From Lysinibacillus_B sp036662795 (GTDB lineage Bacteria; Bacillota; Bacilli; Bacillales_A; Planococcaceae): DNA of 64,000 nucleotides. The stretch lies in contig NZ_JBAFWZ010000001.1 in the NCBI RefSeq assembly GCF_036662795.1, positions 310,001 through 374,000 of the forward strand. The letters are read 5' to 3'. The notes under the pieces are model-generated. The model was not told where the DNA came from. It made no database searches and was given only the letters and a program-made list of their open reading frames with translations. Of the stretch, positions 16,103-25,264 are shown piece after piece (the stretch's first letter is position 1; every line of letters starts with the position of its first letter). The translations under genes were made by a program, and so were the position numbers.

Positions 16103-17569
16103 TTATTTTTCAGGTGTTTCGTCAATCACCCAACTACGTCCTACTGTCAGCCCTAAATATTGAGAATCATCAGGGTGTTCAATTTCCGCTTGTGGGTATT
16201 TTTTAAACCACCAATATTTTGCAAGTACATAATATAGAGCCGCACCAACTGCAAAACCAATTAACGATGAATACGTTGGGTACATATTGGCAATTACGCC
16301 GCCGACTACCCACGAAATTAAGCCTGCCATATTCATACCGCCCATATAACGATATTGCCCATTTGCTTCATATAGCTCAGTTACATTCACTCGTCGTTTA
16401 CGTAATAAATAGTAATCTGCAAATAAAATACCGACAATGGATGTTAAAATTCCACCAACAATTAACAGTACACTATTTAAAATTTCAAATAAACTCCACG
16501 GCTGTACAACCGTACCGACAATACCTGCAAATACTACACCTACCCAAAACGGCACTTTTGGTCCACCGATATTCGAGAAGATTGTTGCAGCTGGCACAAC
16601 ATTCGCTGAAGTATTTGTCGACCACTGAGCTAGAACGATCATTAATAATAAAATTGCTAAAATAATGCCGCCAGCAGATTGCTGCAACGCATTTACTGGA
16701 TCTCCTGAACCTGTAGCCATATAACAAACCGCGCCAATAACAATCATCAACGTATTAAAAATCGGCTGTACAACTAATGACCCTAATAATTGAGATTTAT
16801 TACGCTTAATCCAATTACGCTCATTTTTGGGCGCTTTGAAAAATCGAGATAACGAGGGCATGTCTGCCGCCAAGGTTGCCCAGAAGCCCATAACGGCCAT
16901 TGCTACAATCATAAACGCTGTAAAAGTACCAAAGCCCGATGTTGGCATTTCTACCCAAGCCCATACCTCTTTCCCCTGTGCCTGTGCTTCACCAGACAGA
17001 GCGATATACATCCAAATAGAAATCAAAATAATAATAGGTGCAGCTAAGTCTGCAAAGCGTTCGATCGATTTAATACCTAAAGATACATTGAAAAGCTGTA
17101 ATGCAGCAAAAACGATAAAGCATATAAACCAGTTATCAAACCCAAACAAAATATTTAAAATACCGTTTATCGCTGCTGATCCGAAATACGTATTAATCCC
17201 AAACCAACAGGAAGCTGTAAATGCACGTACGAATGATGGAATATGCGTCCCTATCGTCCCAAATGGTGCACGCATATATACTGGAAACGATAAACCATGC
17301 TCAACGCCAATGTCTCCAATCACTACCATAAAGATACCGATTAAAATCGATCCCACTAAAGCCGCAACAATAAGTAGCGGCATCGACAAATTCACAATTC
17401 CTGCCGCGCCAATAGCAAACGCCGCTAAAACGATTGCCATACCAACCCAAATAACACCAAATCCAATAACACCAATTTTTCGATCCTCATGAGCAATAGG
17501 GAATAAATCTGGAGACTTCAAATAATCATTACTTGCCTGACCTTTCCGTCCATCGTTTGACATCGACAT
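16103..17569 (-). CDS. NCS1 family nucleobase/hydantoin permease
   Basis: The 488-residue integral membrane protein has about 12 helices and typical NCS1 (Mhp1/PucI/allantoin permease) sequence: the N-terminal SNDYLKSPDLFPIAHEDRK, the first-helix break WVGMAIVLAAFAIG, the substrate-site segments FVRAFTASCWFGINTYFG and FWATLAADMPSLSRF, and the C-terminal LFADYYLLRKRRVNV. These sodium- or proton-coupled carriers import uracil, thymine, hydantoins or allantoin. It lies 20 bases downstream of preA, so the likely cargo is a pyrimidine base or its dihydro form. Confidence 0.92.
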   Translation of the reverse strand: MSMSNDGRKGQASNDYLKSPDLFPIAHEDRKIGVIGFGVIWVGMAIVLAAFAIGAAGIVNLSMPLLIVAALVGSILIGIFMVVIGDIGVEHGLSFPVYMRAPFGTIGTHIPSFVRAFTASCWFGINTYFGSAAINGILNILFGFDNWFICFIVFAALQLFNVSLGIKSIERFADLAAPIIILISIWMYIALSGEAQAQGKEVWAWVEMPTSGFGTFTAFMIVAMAVMGFWATLAADMPSLSRFFKAPKNERNWIKRNKSQLLGSLVVQPIFNTLMIVIGAVCYMATGSGDPVNALQQSAGGIILAILLLMIVLAQWSTNTSANVVPAATIFSNIGGPKVPFWVGVVFAGIVGTVVQPWSLFEILNSVLLIVGGILTSIVGILFADYYLLRKRRVNVTELYEANGQYRYMGGMNMAGLISWVVGGVIANMYPTYSSLIGFAVGAALYYVLAKYWWFKKYPQAEIEHPDDSQYLGLTVGRSWVIDETPEK

Positions 17570-17589
17570 TTCCCCTCATTATTAAATTT

Positions 17590-18873
17590 TCACTTCATCA
17601 CCGTACCAGTTTCATTAGAAAAAGCCTTTAACAATGATTGACGTTGATTCCATGTCATTGGAGGTTGCGTGTGTGGTAATTCCTTCATTGTAATGGCTCC
17701 CTCTACTGGGCATACAATGGAGCATAAATTACACCCTACACAGTCCACTTCACGAACCTTTAACATCGGCCTACCATTTTCAGCGTATAGCTCGATACAT
17801 TGATGCGATGTATCCTCACAGGCAATATGACACTTATTACAATTAATACAAACATCGTTATTAATCTCGGCAACGATCTTATAATTTAAGTCTAAATCAC
17901 CCCAATCAGAATATTTTGGTACAGATTTCCCTACTAAATCTGTGACAGAGGCTAACCCTTTTTCATCTAAATAATTGTTAAGCCCATCAATCATATCCTC
18001 TACAATGCTAAAGCCGTGATGCATTGCAGCCGTACAAACTTGAACACTAGATGAACCCATGAGAATAAATTCTGCCGCATCTTGCCAATTTGAAATACCA
18101 CCAATGCCTGAAATAGGCACATTAATATGTGGATTTCGAGCACATTCACCTACCATATTAAGCGCAATTGGCTTTACTGCCGGACCACAATAGCCACCAT
18201 GAGCACCCTTCCCAGCTACATTAGGAATTGTATTCCACGAATGTAAGTCAACACCGGCTAAGCTATTGATTGTATTAATCATACTAATTGCGTCAGCACC
18301 GCCTCTTACTGCTGCTTCCGCTGTCACGGTAATATCTGTAATATTAGGTGTTAACTTAACAATTACCGGTACTTTCGCAGCTTCCTTCGCCCAGTATGTT
18401 TGTTTTTCAACAAGCTCTGGCACCTGTCCAGAAGCAGAACCCATGCCGCGCTCTGCCATACCATGTGGACAGCCGAAGTTTAACTCGAAACCATCCACCC
18501 CAACATCTTGTACACGTTTTACAATCTCATGCCATTTGTCTTGCTTTGGCTCTACCATTAAAGAAGCAATAATAGCATGGTTGGGAAATCTCTTTTTCGT
18601 TTCATAGATTTCTTTTAAATTCACCTCTAACGGTCGATCGGTAATAAGCTCGATATTATTAAAGCCCGCTACCCTTTGTCCATTAAAATTAACTGCTGCA
18701 AAGCGTGAGGAAACATTCAAAATGGGATCTCCAAGCGTTTTCCAAACGGCACCGCCCCAGCCAGCTTCAAAGGCACGCTGCACTTGATAGCCTGAGTTTG
18801 TTGGAGGCGCTGATGCAAGCCAAAATGGATTAGGTGATTGAATTCCAGCAAAATTAATACGTAGATCTGCCAT
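17590..18873 (-). CDS. preA: Dihydropyrimidine dehydrogenase (NAD+) subunit PreA
   Basis: The 427-residue protein has an N-terminal FMN-binding dihydroorotate-dehydrogenase-like barrel (about 1-310, with ELNFGCPHGMAERGMGSA and PISGIGGISNW) and a C-terminal 2[4Fe-4S] ferredoxin domain (CINCNKCHIAC ... CVGCNLCSIVCP). With PreT it reduces uracil and thymine to the 5,6-dihydro forms. At the position where mammalian enzyme has its catalytic loop cysteine (in GLACGQ), this protein has serine (GSASGQ); this alignment is from memory. The gene lies 14 bases after preT and 20 before the permease. Confidence 0.93.
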   Translation of the reverse strand: MADLRINFAGIQSPNPFWLASAPPTNSGYQVQRAFEAGWGGAVWKTLGDPILNVSSRFAAVNFNGQRVAGFNNIELITDRPLEVNLKEIYETKKRFPNHAIIASLMVEPKQDKWHEIVKRVQDVGVDGFELNFGCPHGMAERGMGSASGQVPELVEKQTYWAKEAAKVPVIVKLTPNITDITVTAEAAVRGGADAISMINTINSLAGVDLHSWNTIPNVAGKGAHGGYCGPAVKPIALNMVGECARNPHINVPISGIGGISNWQDAAEFILMGSSSVQVCTAAMHHGFSIVEDMIDGLNNYLDEKGLASVTDLVGKSVPKYSDWGDLDLNYKIVAEINNDVCINCNKCHIACEDTSHQCIELYAENGRPMLKVREVDCVGCNLCSIVCPVEGAITMKELPHTQPPMTWNQRQSLLKAFSNETGTVMK

Positions 18874-18887
18874 ATAAAACCCTCCCT

Positions 18888-20222
18888 TTATGCAATTTCA
18901 GAATTGACACTAAGCTCTTGATGAATAGCATAGGCTGAATCTTTTCCTTGTTGTGCTGCGGATACAACGGTTGCTTCTCCGTATCCGTTACCAAAAATAA
19001 CGTCACCACAAGCATAAATTTTTGGGTTTGATGTTTTTAATGTTTCCATATCAACATCAATGACTCCACGTGTATGATCAAGCCCCAAATGTTGGATCAG
19101 CTCCACATGCTTTGTTTGACCAATTGCTCGAATGACTGCATCTACCTCAATAACAAATTCAGAATTTGGAACTTCATGTAAAGTTGCCTTTCCATCCTCC
19201 TCTTCACCTAATTCCATTCCTACGCACTGTAAACCTACTACTTTTCCATTCTCATCGCCGATAATCTGCTTTGGCAACGAAAGCCAACGGAATTCCACCC
19301 CATCTTGCTTTGCAAAATCATATTCAAATGGATAGGCTGTCATTTCGTTTACGGTACGTCTATAAACGATTTGGACTCGCTCTGCTCCCGAACGAACTGA
19401 GCATGTTGCAGCATCGATCGCTGTATTGCCAGCTCCAATAACTGCTACCTTTTTTCCTAGCACTTTGTCTGTTACACCCGCTTTTGATTCTTTGACAAAA
19501 TCAATCGCATCGTACACACCGTCAAGATCTTCACCTTCAACACCTAGCGTTGGTACTTTCCCCATCCCAACGGCTACTAAAATACGATCATAGGATGCTA
19601 GTAATTCTTCTGCCAGAACATCCTGTCCAATCTTGACACCAGTTCGAATCGTTACGCCAAGTTTTTCAACCTGTTGTACTTCCCATTCCACAACATCTTG
19701 AGGTAAGCGGAATGAAACAATGCCATAATAATTTAACCCACCTGCTTTTTCACTTGCTTCATAAACCGTTACAGCATAGCCTAGACGTGCAAGCTCACGT
19801 GCTGCCGATAGCCCCGCTGGCCCACTACCGATAATCGCAATTTTTTTACCATTTGCACTACCAGCCTTGAACAGTTCAACATCATTGCTTCTTAGCCAAT
19901 CCGTTGCATAGCGCTGTAAATGCCCAATTTGAATTGGCTTTTCCTCACTATTTAATACACAAGCACCCTCACAAAGCTCAATTGTTGGACAAACACGGGC
20001 ACAGCTTGCTCCGACTGGATTAGATTCCATAATGACCTTTGCAGAGCCCTTTAAATTATTGGATGCTATTTTTTTGATAAAGCTTGGAATATTGATACTT
20101 GTTGGACAAGCAGTAATGCACGGTGCATCATAGCAATATAAGCAACGATTCGCTTCTACAGTTGCCGTATAGTTTGTTAAACCACCAAATATTTCTTCAA
20201 AGTTTTTGTCTAATGCCTTCAT
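18888..20222 (-). CDS. preT: Dihydropyrimidine dehydrogenase subunit PreT
   Basis: The 444-residue protein resembles the small (GltD-like) subunit of glutamate synthase. An N-terminal cysteine-rich domain binds two [4Fe-4S] clusters (CLYCYDAPC, CPTSIN, CARVCP, CEGAC). An FAD-binding fold (IIGSGPAGLSAARELA) and an NAD(P)H-binding fold (VIGAGNTAIDAA) follow, and the C-terminus carries the second FAD contact IYACGDVIFGNGYG. It passes electrons from NAD(P)H to PreA. Spacing to hydA (33 bases) and preA (14 bases) indicates one operon. Confidence 0.93.
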   Translation of the reverse strand: MKALDKNFEEIFGGLTNYTATVEANRCLYCYDAPCITACPTSINIPSFIKKIASNNLKGSAKVIMESNPVGASCARVCPTIELCEGACVLNSEEKPIQIGHLQRYATDWLRSNDVELFKAGSANGKKIAIIGSGPAGLSAARELARLGYAVTVYEASEKAGGLNYYGIVSFRLPQDVVEWEVQQVEKLGVTIRTGVKIGQDVLAEELLASYDRILVAVGMGKVPTLGVEGEDLDGVYDAIDFVKESKAGVTDKVLGKKVAVIGAGNTAIDAATCSVRSGAERVQIVYRRTVNEMTAYPFEYDFAKQDGVEFRWLSLPKQIIGDENGKVVGLQCVGMELGEEEDGKATLHEVPNSEFVIEVDAVIRAIGQTKHVELIQHLGLDHTRGVIDVDMETLKTSNPKIYACGDVIFGNGYGEATVVSAAQQGKDSAYAIHQELSVNSEIA

Positions 20223-20255
20223 AACAATCCCCTCTCCAGTGTGACTTGTTATCTT

Positions 20256-21659
20256 TTAAGAAATAACCGCTGTATCCTTTGCACTTTCCACTTCTCGGCG
20301 AATATACTCTCCACTACCTAATGAGCCGACAAATTCTTTTTCTTTAATTACATACTCACCTCGAACGAGTACAGTTATCGGTTCACCCGTTACCTCAAGC
20401 CCCTCAAACGCGTTATAATCTACATTCATATGATGTGTTTCTGCAGAAATCACTCGTTTTACAGTAGGGTCAAATAACACGATATCCGCATCCGAACCGA
20501 CCGCAATTGTCCCTTTTTTCGGGAATAGACCGAAAATTTTTGCTGATTGCGTAGAAATCATATCAACAAATTCATTTAAAGAAATACGCCCCTTTGCTAC
20601 ACCCTCTGAATACAGAACAGAGAAACGGTCCTCGATGAATGGTCCACCATTTGGGATTTTGGAGAAATCATCTTTCCCTAATGATTTTTTACCGTTAAAG
20701 CTAAATGAGCATTGATCAGACCCAATTGTTTGTAATTGCTTCGATTTCAACGCATCCCATAATACTTTTTGATGCTCTACTGGACGAAGCGGTGGTGACC
20801 AAACATATTTAGCCCCCTCAAAGTTCGGCTTCTCTAACGCTGTTTGGTCTAGCACTAGATACGGCGGGCAAGTTTCGCCAATTACGTTATACCCTTTGTT
20901 ACGTGCAGAAATAATCTCATCAACTGCCTCTTTACACGTTACATGCACTACATATAATTTAGCTCCAGCTAAATGAGCAAGCTCAATAGCACGCTTCGTT
21001 GCCTCACCCTCTAGTTGTGGAGGTCGTGTTAATGCATGATAGATCGGCTTTGTTTTTCCATTTGCTCGTGCTTCTTCGACAAGCTCATCGATAACTGAGC
21101 CATTTTCACAATGCACCATAACAGTAGCACCGAGTTCTTTACCTACTTTAAAGGCTTGGAATAACGTGCGGTCAGATGCTTGGAATTCTTTTGCATACGC
21201 TAAAAACACCTTAACCGAGCTAATACCCTCCTGTTCCATCACTTGGGGAAGTTCCGCTAATCGCACTTCGTTTAAATCTCCAATCATTAGATGGAAACCA
21301 TAGTCGATTACCGCCTTATCCTTGGACTTCTTATGCCATGTTTTAACAGCATCTGATAAAGTTGGCGAGCCAGCTGAAATACAAAAATCAATGATCGTTG
21401 TCGTTCCACCAAATGCCGCAGCCTTTGTCCCAGATTCCCAATCATCATCCGTTACCGTATTATTGAATGGCATGTCTAAATGTGTATGAGGATCAATTCC
21501 TCCAGGAAATACATATTGCCCTGTTGCATCTACGATTTCGGCATCTTCGTCTCTAATATTTGGAGCAATTTGTGTAATGACGCCATTTTCGATTAATACA
21601 TCTGCCTCATACTTATCAGAAGCCGTTACGATTGTGCCACCAGATATAATTTTTTTCAT
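20256..21659 (-). CDS. hydA: Dihydropyrimidinase / hydantoinase
   Basis: The 467-residue amidohydrolase has the family's metal-binding sequence PGGIDPHTHLDMPF. The lysine that becomes carbamylated is in SVKVFLAYAKEF. Further metal histidines lie in MVHCENG and YVVHVTCKEA, and the last ligand Asp in GSDQCSF. It opens the dihydropyrimidine ring to give N-carbamoyl-beta-amino acids. The ATG at 21659 follows GGAGGCG. It is the first gene of the hydA-preT-preA-permease operon, placing the second pathway enzyme ahead of the first. Confidence 0.93.
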   Translation of the reverse strand: MKKIISGGTIVTASDKYEADVLIENGVITQIAPNIRDEDAEIVDATGQYVFPGGIDPHTHLDMPFNNTVTDDDWESGTKAAAFGGTTTIIDFCISAGSPTLSDAVKTWHKKSKDKAVIDYGFHLMIGDLNEVRLAELPQVMEQEGISSVKVFLAYAKEFQASDRTLFQAFKVGKELGATVMVHCENGSVIDELVEEARANGKTKPIYHALTRPPQLEGEATKRAIELAHLAGAKLYVVHVTCKEAVDEIISARNKGYNVIGETCPPYLVLDQTALEKPNFEGAKYVWSPPLRPVEHQKVLWDALKSKQLQTIGSDQCSFSFNGKKSLGKDDFSKIPNGGPFIEDRFSVLYSEGVAKGRISLNEFVDMISTQSAKIFGLFPKKGTIAVGSDADIVLFDPTVKRVISAETHHMNVDYNAFEGLEVTGEPITVLVRGEYVIKEKEFVGSLGSGEYIRREVESAKDTAVIS

Positions 21660-22165
21660 AAAAACGCCTCCAGCCTTTAAAATATTGTTTTTCCTTTAGT
21701 TTCTCTGTTCTTTTACGGTTGAAAATAGTACGACAAAGCTTGCCCCCTTCTATTATTTTATGCTTATTTTTTGGTGAGATATTCCTAGATTCAGCTATTC
21801 GAGAAAGAAAGTTTACTAGATAACAAGACTAATATGAGTAATGGGATGAAGAATGAAATGTGCGAATGGGCTTTAAAATGAAAGTAGAAATGGTGCTGCC
21901 AAAGTTTATAAATACCTTTATGCAAATCTTGATGGGAGTACTAAAAAAGAGGATTTCTATAACAGTGATCGTAGTTACATTACAAAAAGTATTCGCCTTA
22001 GACGAGTTCTGTAAAAACATTTTATCTTAATCTATACCGATCAAGAATATACAATTCGTCATATATTATTGGAGTAAGACTAGACATTTCGTCTAATTGA
22101 TGGCAAAACAGCATCCGTTTATAACAACTAATTCACGATTTTTCACATTCATTACTAGTTGCTAA
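21660..22165. other. Gene-free interval upstream of hydA
   Basis: About 500 bases with no convincing gene. The hydA promoter should lie here but no clear -10/-35 pair was picked. Around 21888-22009 one plus-strand frame reads like coding sequence (NGAAKVYKYLYANLDG then STKKEDFYNSDRSYITKSI) without a start or ribosome binding site, which could be a gene remnant. Confidence 0.4.
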
Positions 22166-22203
22166 GAAAAAAAGCGTTAAAAAGTACTGGACTTTCTAAC
22201 GCT
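22166..22203 (-). terminator. Rho-independent terminator of the aminotransferase-dehydrogenase unit
   Basis: On the minus strand AGCGTTAGAAAGT pairs with ACTTTTTAACGCT (13 bp, one G-T pair) around a 5-base loop and is followed by seven T residues. Confidence 0.88.
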
Positions 22204-22227
22204 CTGGATGCATAAAACAGTTATTTT

Positions 22228-23748
22228 TTAATCGTTATTACTTGGGAAGGCAAAGGTAGACGTAGTAGCCTCTGATGGTGTTAGCCAGCGCTCTGAAACA
22301 GTTTTTGTTTTTGTATAGAAGCGAGCTTGATCAGGGCCAAACATATGCCCTTCACCAAATCGTGATCCTTTAAAGCCTGCAAAATTATGATAGCCTACAG
22401 GAATTGGAATTGGCACATTAACGCCAACCATTCCTACATCAATTTCAGTTGTAAATTTACGAGCGGCATGCCCATCATTCGTAAAGATTGTTACACCGTT
22501 GGCAAGCTCTTGGTCATTAATAAGCCCAATCGCTTGTTCTAATGATTGAACACGTACAATATTCCGTGCTGGACCGAATACCTCATTATCAAAAATATCC
22601 ATCTCCGGTGTAATGTGATCAAGCAATGTTGGCCCAATATAAAAACCATTTGAATTTTTTACAATATCTAATGATCGTCCATCACATACGACTTTTGCGC
22701 CTTGTTTTTCGGCTTGATCGATAGACTCAATAACACTTTGCTTCGATTCATTTGAAATTACCGGACCAAAATCTGTTCCTTCTTCTTCGTAAGAGCCAAC
22801 CTTTAATGCATCAATTTTTTCTTTCAATATCGCGACAATTCGATCTGCTGTCTCTTCACCAACAGGCATTAACGTTGAAATCGCCATACAACGCTGTGAG
22901 GCAGCTCCATAAGCAGCTCCGATAAATGCATTTGCTACCTGCTCTAAATCAGCATCAGGCATGACTACCATATTATTTTTCCCGCCGCCTAGTGCTGTTA
23001 CACGTTTACCATGCTTTGCCCCTGTCTCATAAATATATTTCGCAACAGGTGTGGAGCCTACAAACGAAATGGCGTGCACTGCTGGGTTTTCAAGTAGCTC
23101 ATTCACTGCTACCTTATCTCCATTTAATACAGTCCATATACCATCCGGCAAGCCTGCTTCCTTCCAAAGCTCACTCACAAATAGGGCAGTCATTGGTACT
23201 TTTTCAGAAGCCTTAAGAATAACGGCATTCCCAACAGCTACTGCCATACTTGTTTGTGCAAGTGGGACCATAATAGGGAAGTTAAACGGAGAAATAGCTG
23301 CAACAACACCAAGTGGATATTTTGCAGAGTAGGCATTGATTTGCCCACCAACATTAACCGAATATTCCCCTTTTAGAAGATGTGGCGCGCCAATGGCTAA
23401 ATCCACTGATTCTAGACCACGCGTTAGCTCACCCTTTGCATCCTCCTTCGTTTTCCCGCTTTCTGTGCAAATCAGCTCGATTAATCGATCCATATTTTCT
23501 GTTAGTAGGTTGCGGAAGCGCATCACGATTTCTGCACGCTTCGCAACAGCTGTATCTCGCCATGCAGGAAATGCCGTTTTTGCGGCTTCAATTGCTTCAC
23601 GTGCTTCTTCTACAGAGGCAAGTGGAACTTTTGCAATGATTTCGCCTGTTGATGGATTGGACACATCGCCATAACGGCCGCTTTTTCCGTCCACAGCTTT
23701 CCCATTGATAAAATGTGTTAATTGTTTGATGGCTACAGATTCTGCCAT
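22228..23748 (-). CDS. mmsA: CoA-acylating methylmalonate/malonate-semialdehyde dehydrogenase
   Basis: The 506-residue aldehyde dehydrogenase has the catalytic cysteine in AASQRCMAISTLMPVG and the NAD-binding loop SFVGSTPVAKYIYETG. The N-terminal SNPSTGEIIAKVPLAS and C-terminal GFKGSRFGEGHMFGPDQARFYTKTKTVSERW are those of the MmsA/IolA branch, which makes acetyl- or propionyl-CoA from (methyl)malonate semialdehyde. The start at ATG 23748 is preferred because the in-frame ATG at 23757 directly abuts the AAGGGG site. It lies 22 bases downstream of the aminotransferase gene, so the pair would convert beta-alanine or beta-aminoisobutyrate to acyl-CoA. Confidence 0.92.
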   Translation of the reverse strand: MAESVAIKQLTHFINGKAVDGKSGRYGDVSNPSTGEIIAKVPLASVEEAREAIEAAKTAFPAWRDTAVAKRAEIVMRFRNLLTENMDRLIELICTESGKTKEDAKGELTRGLESVDLAIGAPHLLKGEYSVNVGGQINAYSAKYPLGVVAAISPFNFPIMVPLAQTSMAVAVGNAVILKASEKVPMTALFVSELWKEAGLPDGIWTVLNGDKVAVNELLENPAVHAISFVGSTPVAKYIYETGAKHGKRVTALGGGKNNMVVMPDADLEQVANAFIGAAYGAASQRCMAISTLMPVGEETADRIVAILKEKIDALKVGSYEEEGTDFGPVISNESKQSVIESIDQAEKQGAKVVCDGRSLDIVKNSNGFYIGPTLLDHITPEMDIFDNEVFGPARNIVRVQSLEQAIGLINDQELANGVTIFTNDGHAARKFTTEIDVGMVGVNVPIPIPVGYHNFAGFKGSRFGEGHMFGPDQARFYTKTKTVSERWLTPSEATTSTFAFPSNND

Positions 23749-23770
23749 GCTCTTCATCCCCTTAAAAATT

Positions 23771-25126
23771 TTATTTGAATTGTGCTAACACGTCACTTAC
23801 TGTTGTAATGATAAAAGATTGCTCTTCCGCTGTAATTGTTAGCGGCGGTGATAATGTCAACACATTATTGTATCCTGCAACTGTGACACCATTTTTCCCA
23901 ATAATTAGCCCTTTTTCTTTACAACGGGCAATAATTTCATTTACTTTCGCTACAGGTAACGGCGATTGAGTGTCTTTATCCTCTACAAGCTCTATACCAA
24001 TTAGAAGGCCTTTACCTCGAATATTTCCTACATATGGATGAGATTGTAGATTCTGATTCAACGCCTCAAGCATCCTTTGTCCCTTTGTGGCTGATCTATC
24101 GGAAAGCTGCTCTCTTTCCATTATTTCAATATTTTTTAGCGCGACTGCACAAGAAACAGGAGAACCGCCAAATGTATTCACATGGCGCATAAAATCATAC
24201 TCCTCTGCCCCATTAAAGGCCTCATAAATTTCACGACGAACAGCCGTTGCCGAAAGAGGCATATATGCACTTGTTAAGCCCTTTGCCATCGTAACAATAT
24301 CAGGCTGAATCCCGTAGTTTTGGAAGCCGAATGCCTTTCCAGTACGACCAAATCCACAAATGACTTCATCAACAATTAGGAGTGCTCCATGCTTCTCACA
24401 AACTGCCTTAACCCCCTGTAAATATTCCTCATGTGGCATAATTACACCGCCACCAGTAATAATCGGCTCCATTATCACCCCTGCAACTGTCTCTGCCATT
24501 TCCCATGTAATCGTACGGTCAATCGCTTGGACAGACGGTAGTGTAGAAGGATCATCCCCTATTTTTTGCTCTGGCGCTCGGTATTCATCTGGCGGGGCAA
24601 CATGTAAAAAGCCCGGAGCAAGTGGTTCGTATTTATACTTTCGCTGCGCTTGCCCTGTTGCAGCTAATGAGCCCATGGAGTTGCCATGATATGCTCGATA
24701 CCTCGATATAAATTTATAGCGCTGAGGCTCGCCGCGCTGCTGATGATACTGACGAGCTATTTTAAATGCGACCTCATTCGCCTCTGACCCACTATTCGAA
24801 AAGAAAACAACATAATCGTCACCTAGTAGCTCGCTAATTTTTTCACTTAATAGAATCGCTTGTGTATGTCCATAAGCTAACGGTGTATAAGAATTGTTTA
24901 GCATTTGTTCATAGGCAACCTCCGCGATTTCCTTGCGGCCGTACCCAATATTTACACACCATAGACCCGACATTGCATCTAAATAACGGTTGCCATCAAT
25001 ATCTGTTAGCCAAGCCCCCTCTGCCTTCTCAACAATAAAGGTAGCTTTCGGATTATACGGCTTCATCGAATGCCAAACAAACTTCTCGTCCTTTGCCTTC
25101 CAATCATAATCTACAGACTGATTCAT
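23771..25126 (-). CDS. Class III omega-aminotransferase (beta-alanine:pyruvate type)
   Basis: The 451-residue PLP enzyme shows class III order: DIDGNRYLDAMSGLWCVNIGYG near residue 45, FFSNSGSEANEVAFKIAR for phosphate binding, YHGNSMGS, the LLIVDEVICGFGRTG block and the Schiff-base lysine in TMAKGLTSAYMPLSA. Proteins of this type transaminate beta-alanine and related omega-amino acids. The start at ATG 25126 is chosen because AAGGGTGA lies upstream and the longer in-frame N-terminus is implausible. It is cotranscribed with mmsA and completes the pyrimidine pathway. Confidence 0.92.
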   Translation of the reverse strand: MNQSVDYDWKAKDEKFVWHSMKPYNPKATFIVEKAEGAWLTDIDGNRYLDAMSGLWCVNIGYGRKEIAEVAYEQMLNNSYTPLAYGHTQAILLSEKISELLGDDYVVFFSNSGSEANEVAFKIARQYHQQRGEPQRYKFISRYRAYHGNSMGSLAATGQAQRKYKYEPLAPGFLHVAPPDEYRAPEQKIGDDPSTLPSVQAIDRTITWEMAETVAGVIMEPIITGGGVIMPHEEYLQGVKAVCEKHGALLIVDEVICGFGRTGKAFGFQNYGIQPDIVTMAKGLTSAYMPLSATAVRREIYEAFNGAEEYDFMRHVNTFGGSPVSCAVALKNIEIMEREQLSDRSATKGQRMLEALNQNLQSHPYVGNIRGKGLLIGIELVEDKDTQSPLPVAKVNEIIARCKEKGLIIGKNGVTVAGYNNVLTLSPPLTITAEEQSFIITTVSDVLAQFK

Positions 25127-25264
25127 AATCGTCACCCTTCCACGTGAAATAAATGCTCTTATACAAATTTTGCATGTTTTTCCTTTAGAAAGCACTATAC
25201 ACAATGTCAAATAGATTACGCTGTTTATTTCACACTAAGAATAGAGGTGTCTCTTCAACTACGA

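Noticed and set aside
16219..16665. 148-codon plus-strand reading frame
   Set aside because: It is antisense to the NCS1 permease gene, with low-complexity content typical of a shadow frame.
16827..17492. 221-codon plus-strand reading frame
   Set aside because: It is antisense to the NCS1 permease gene; long only because hydrophobic codons rarely give stops on the opposite strand.
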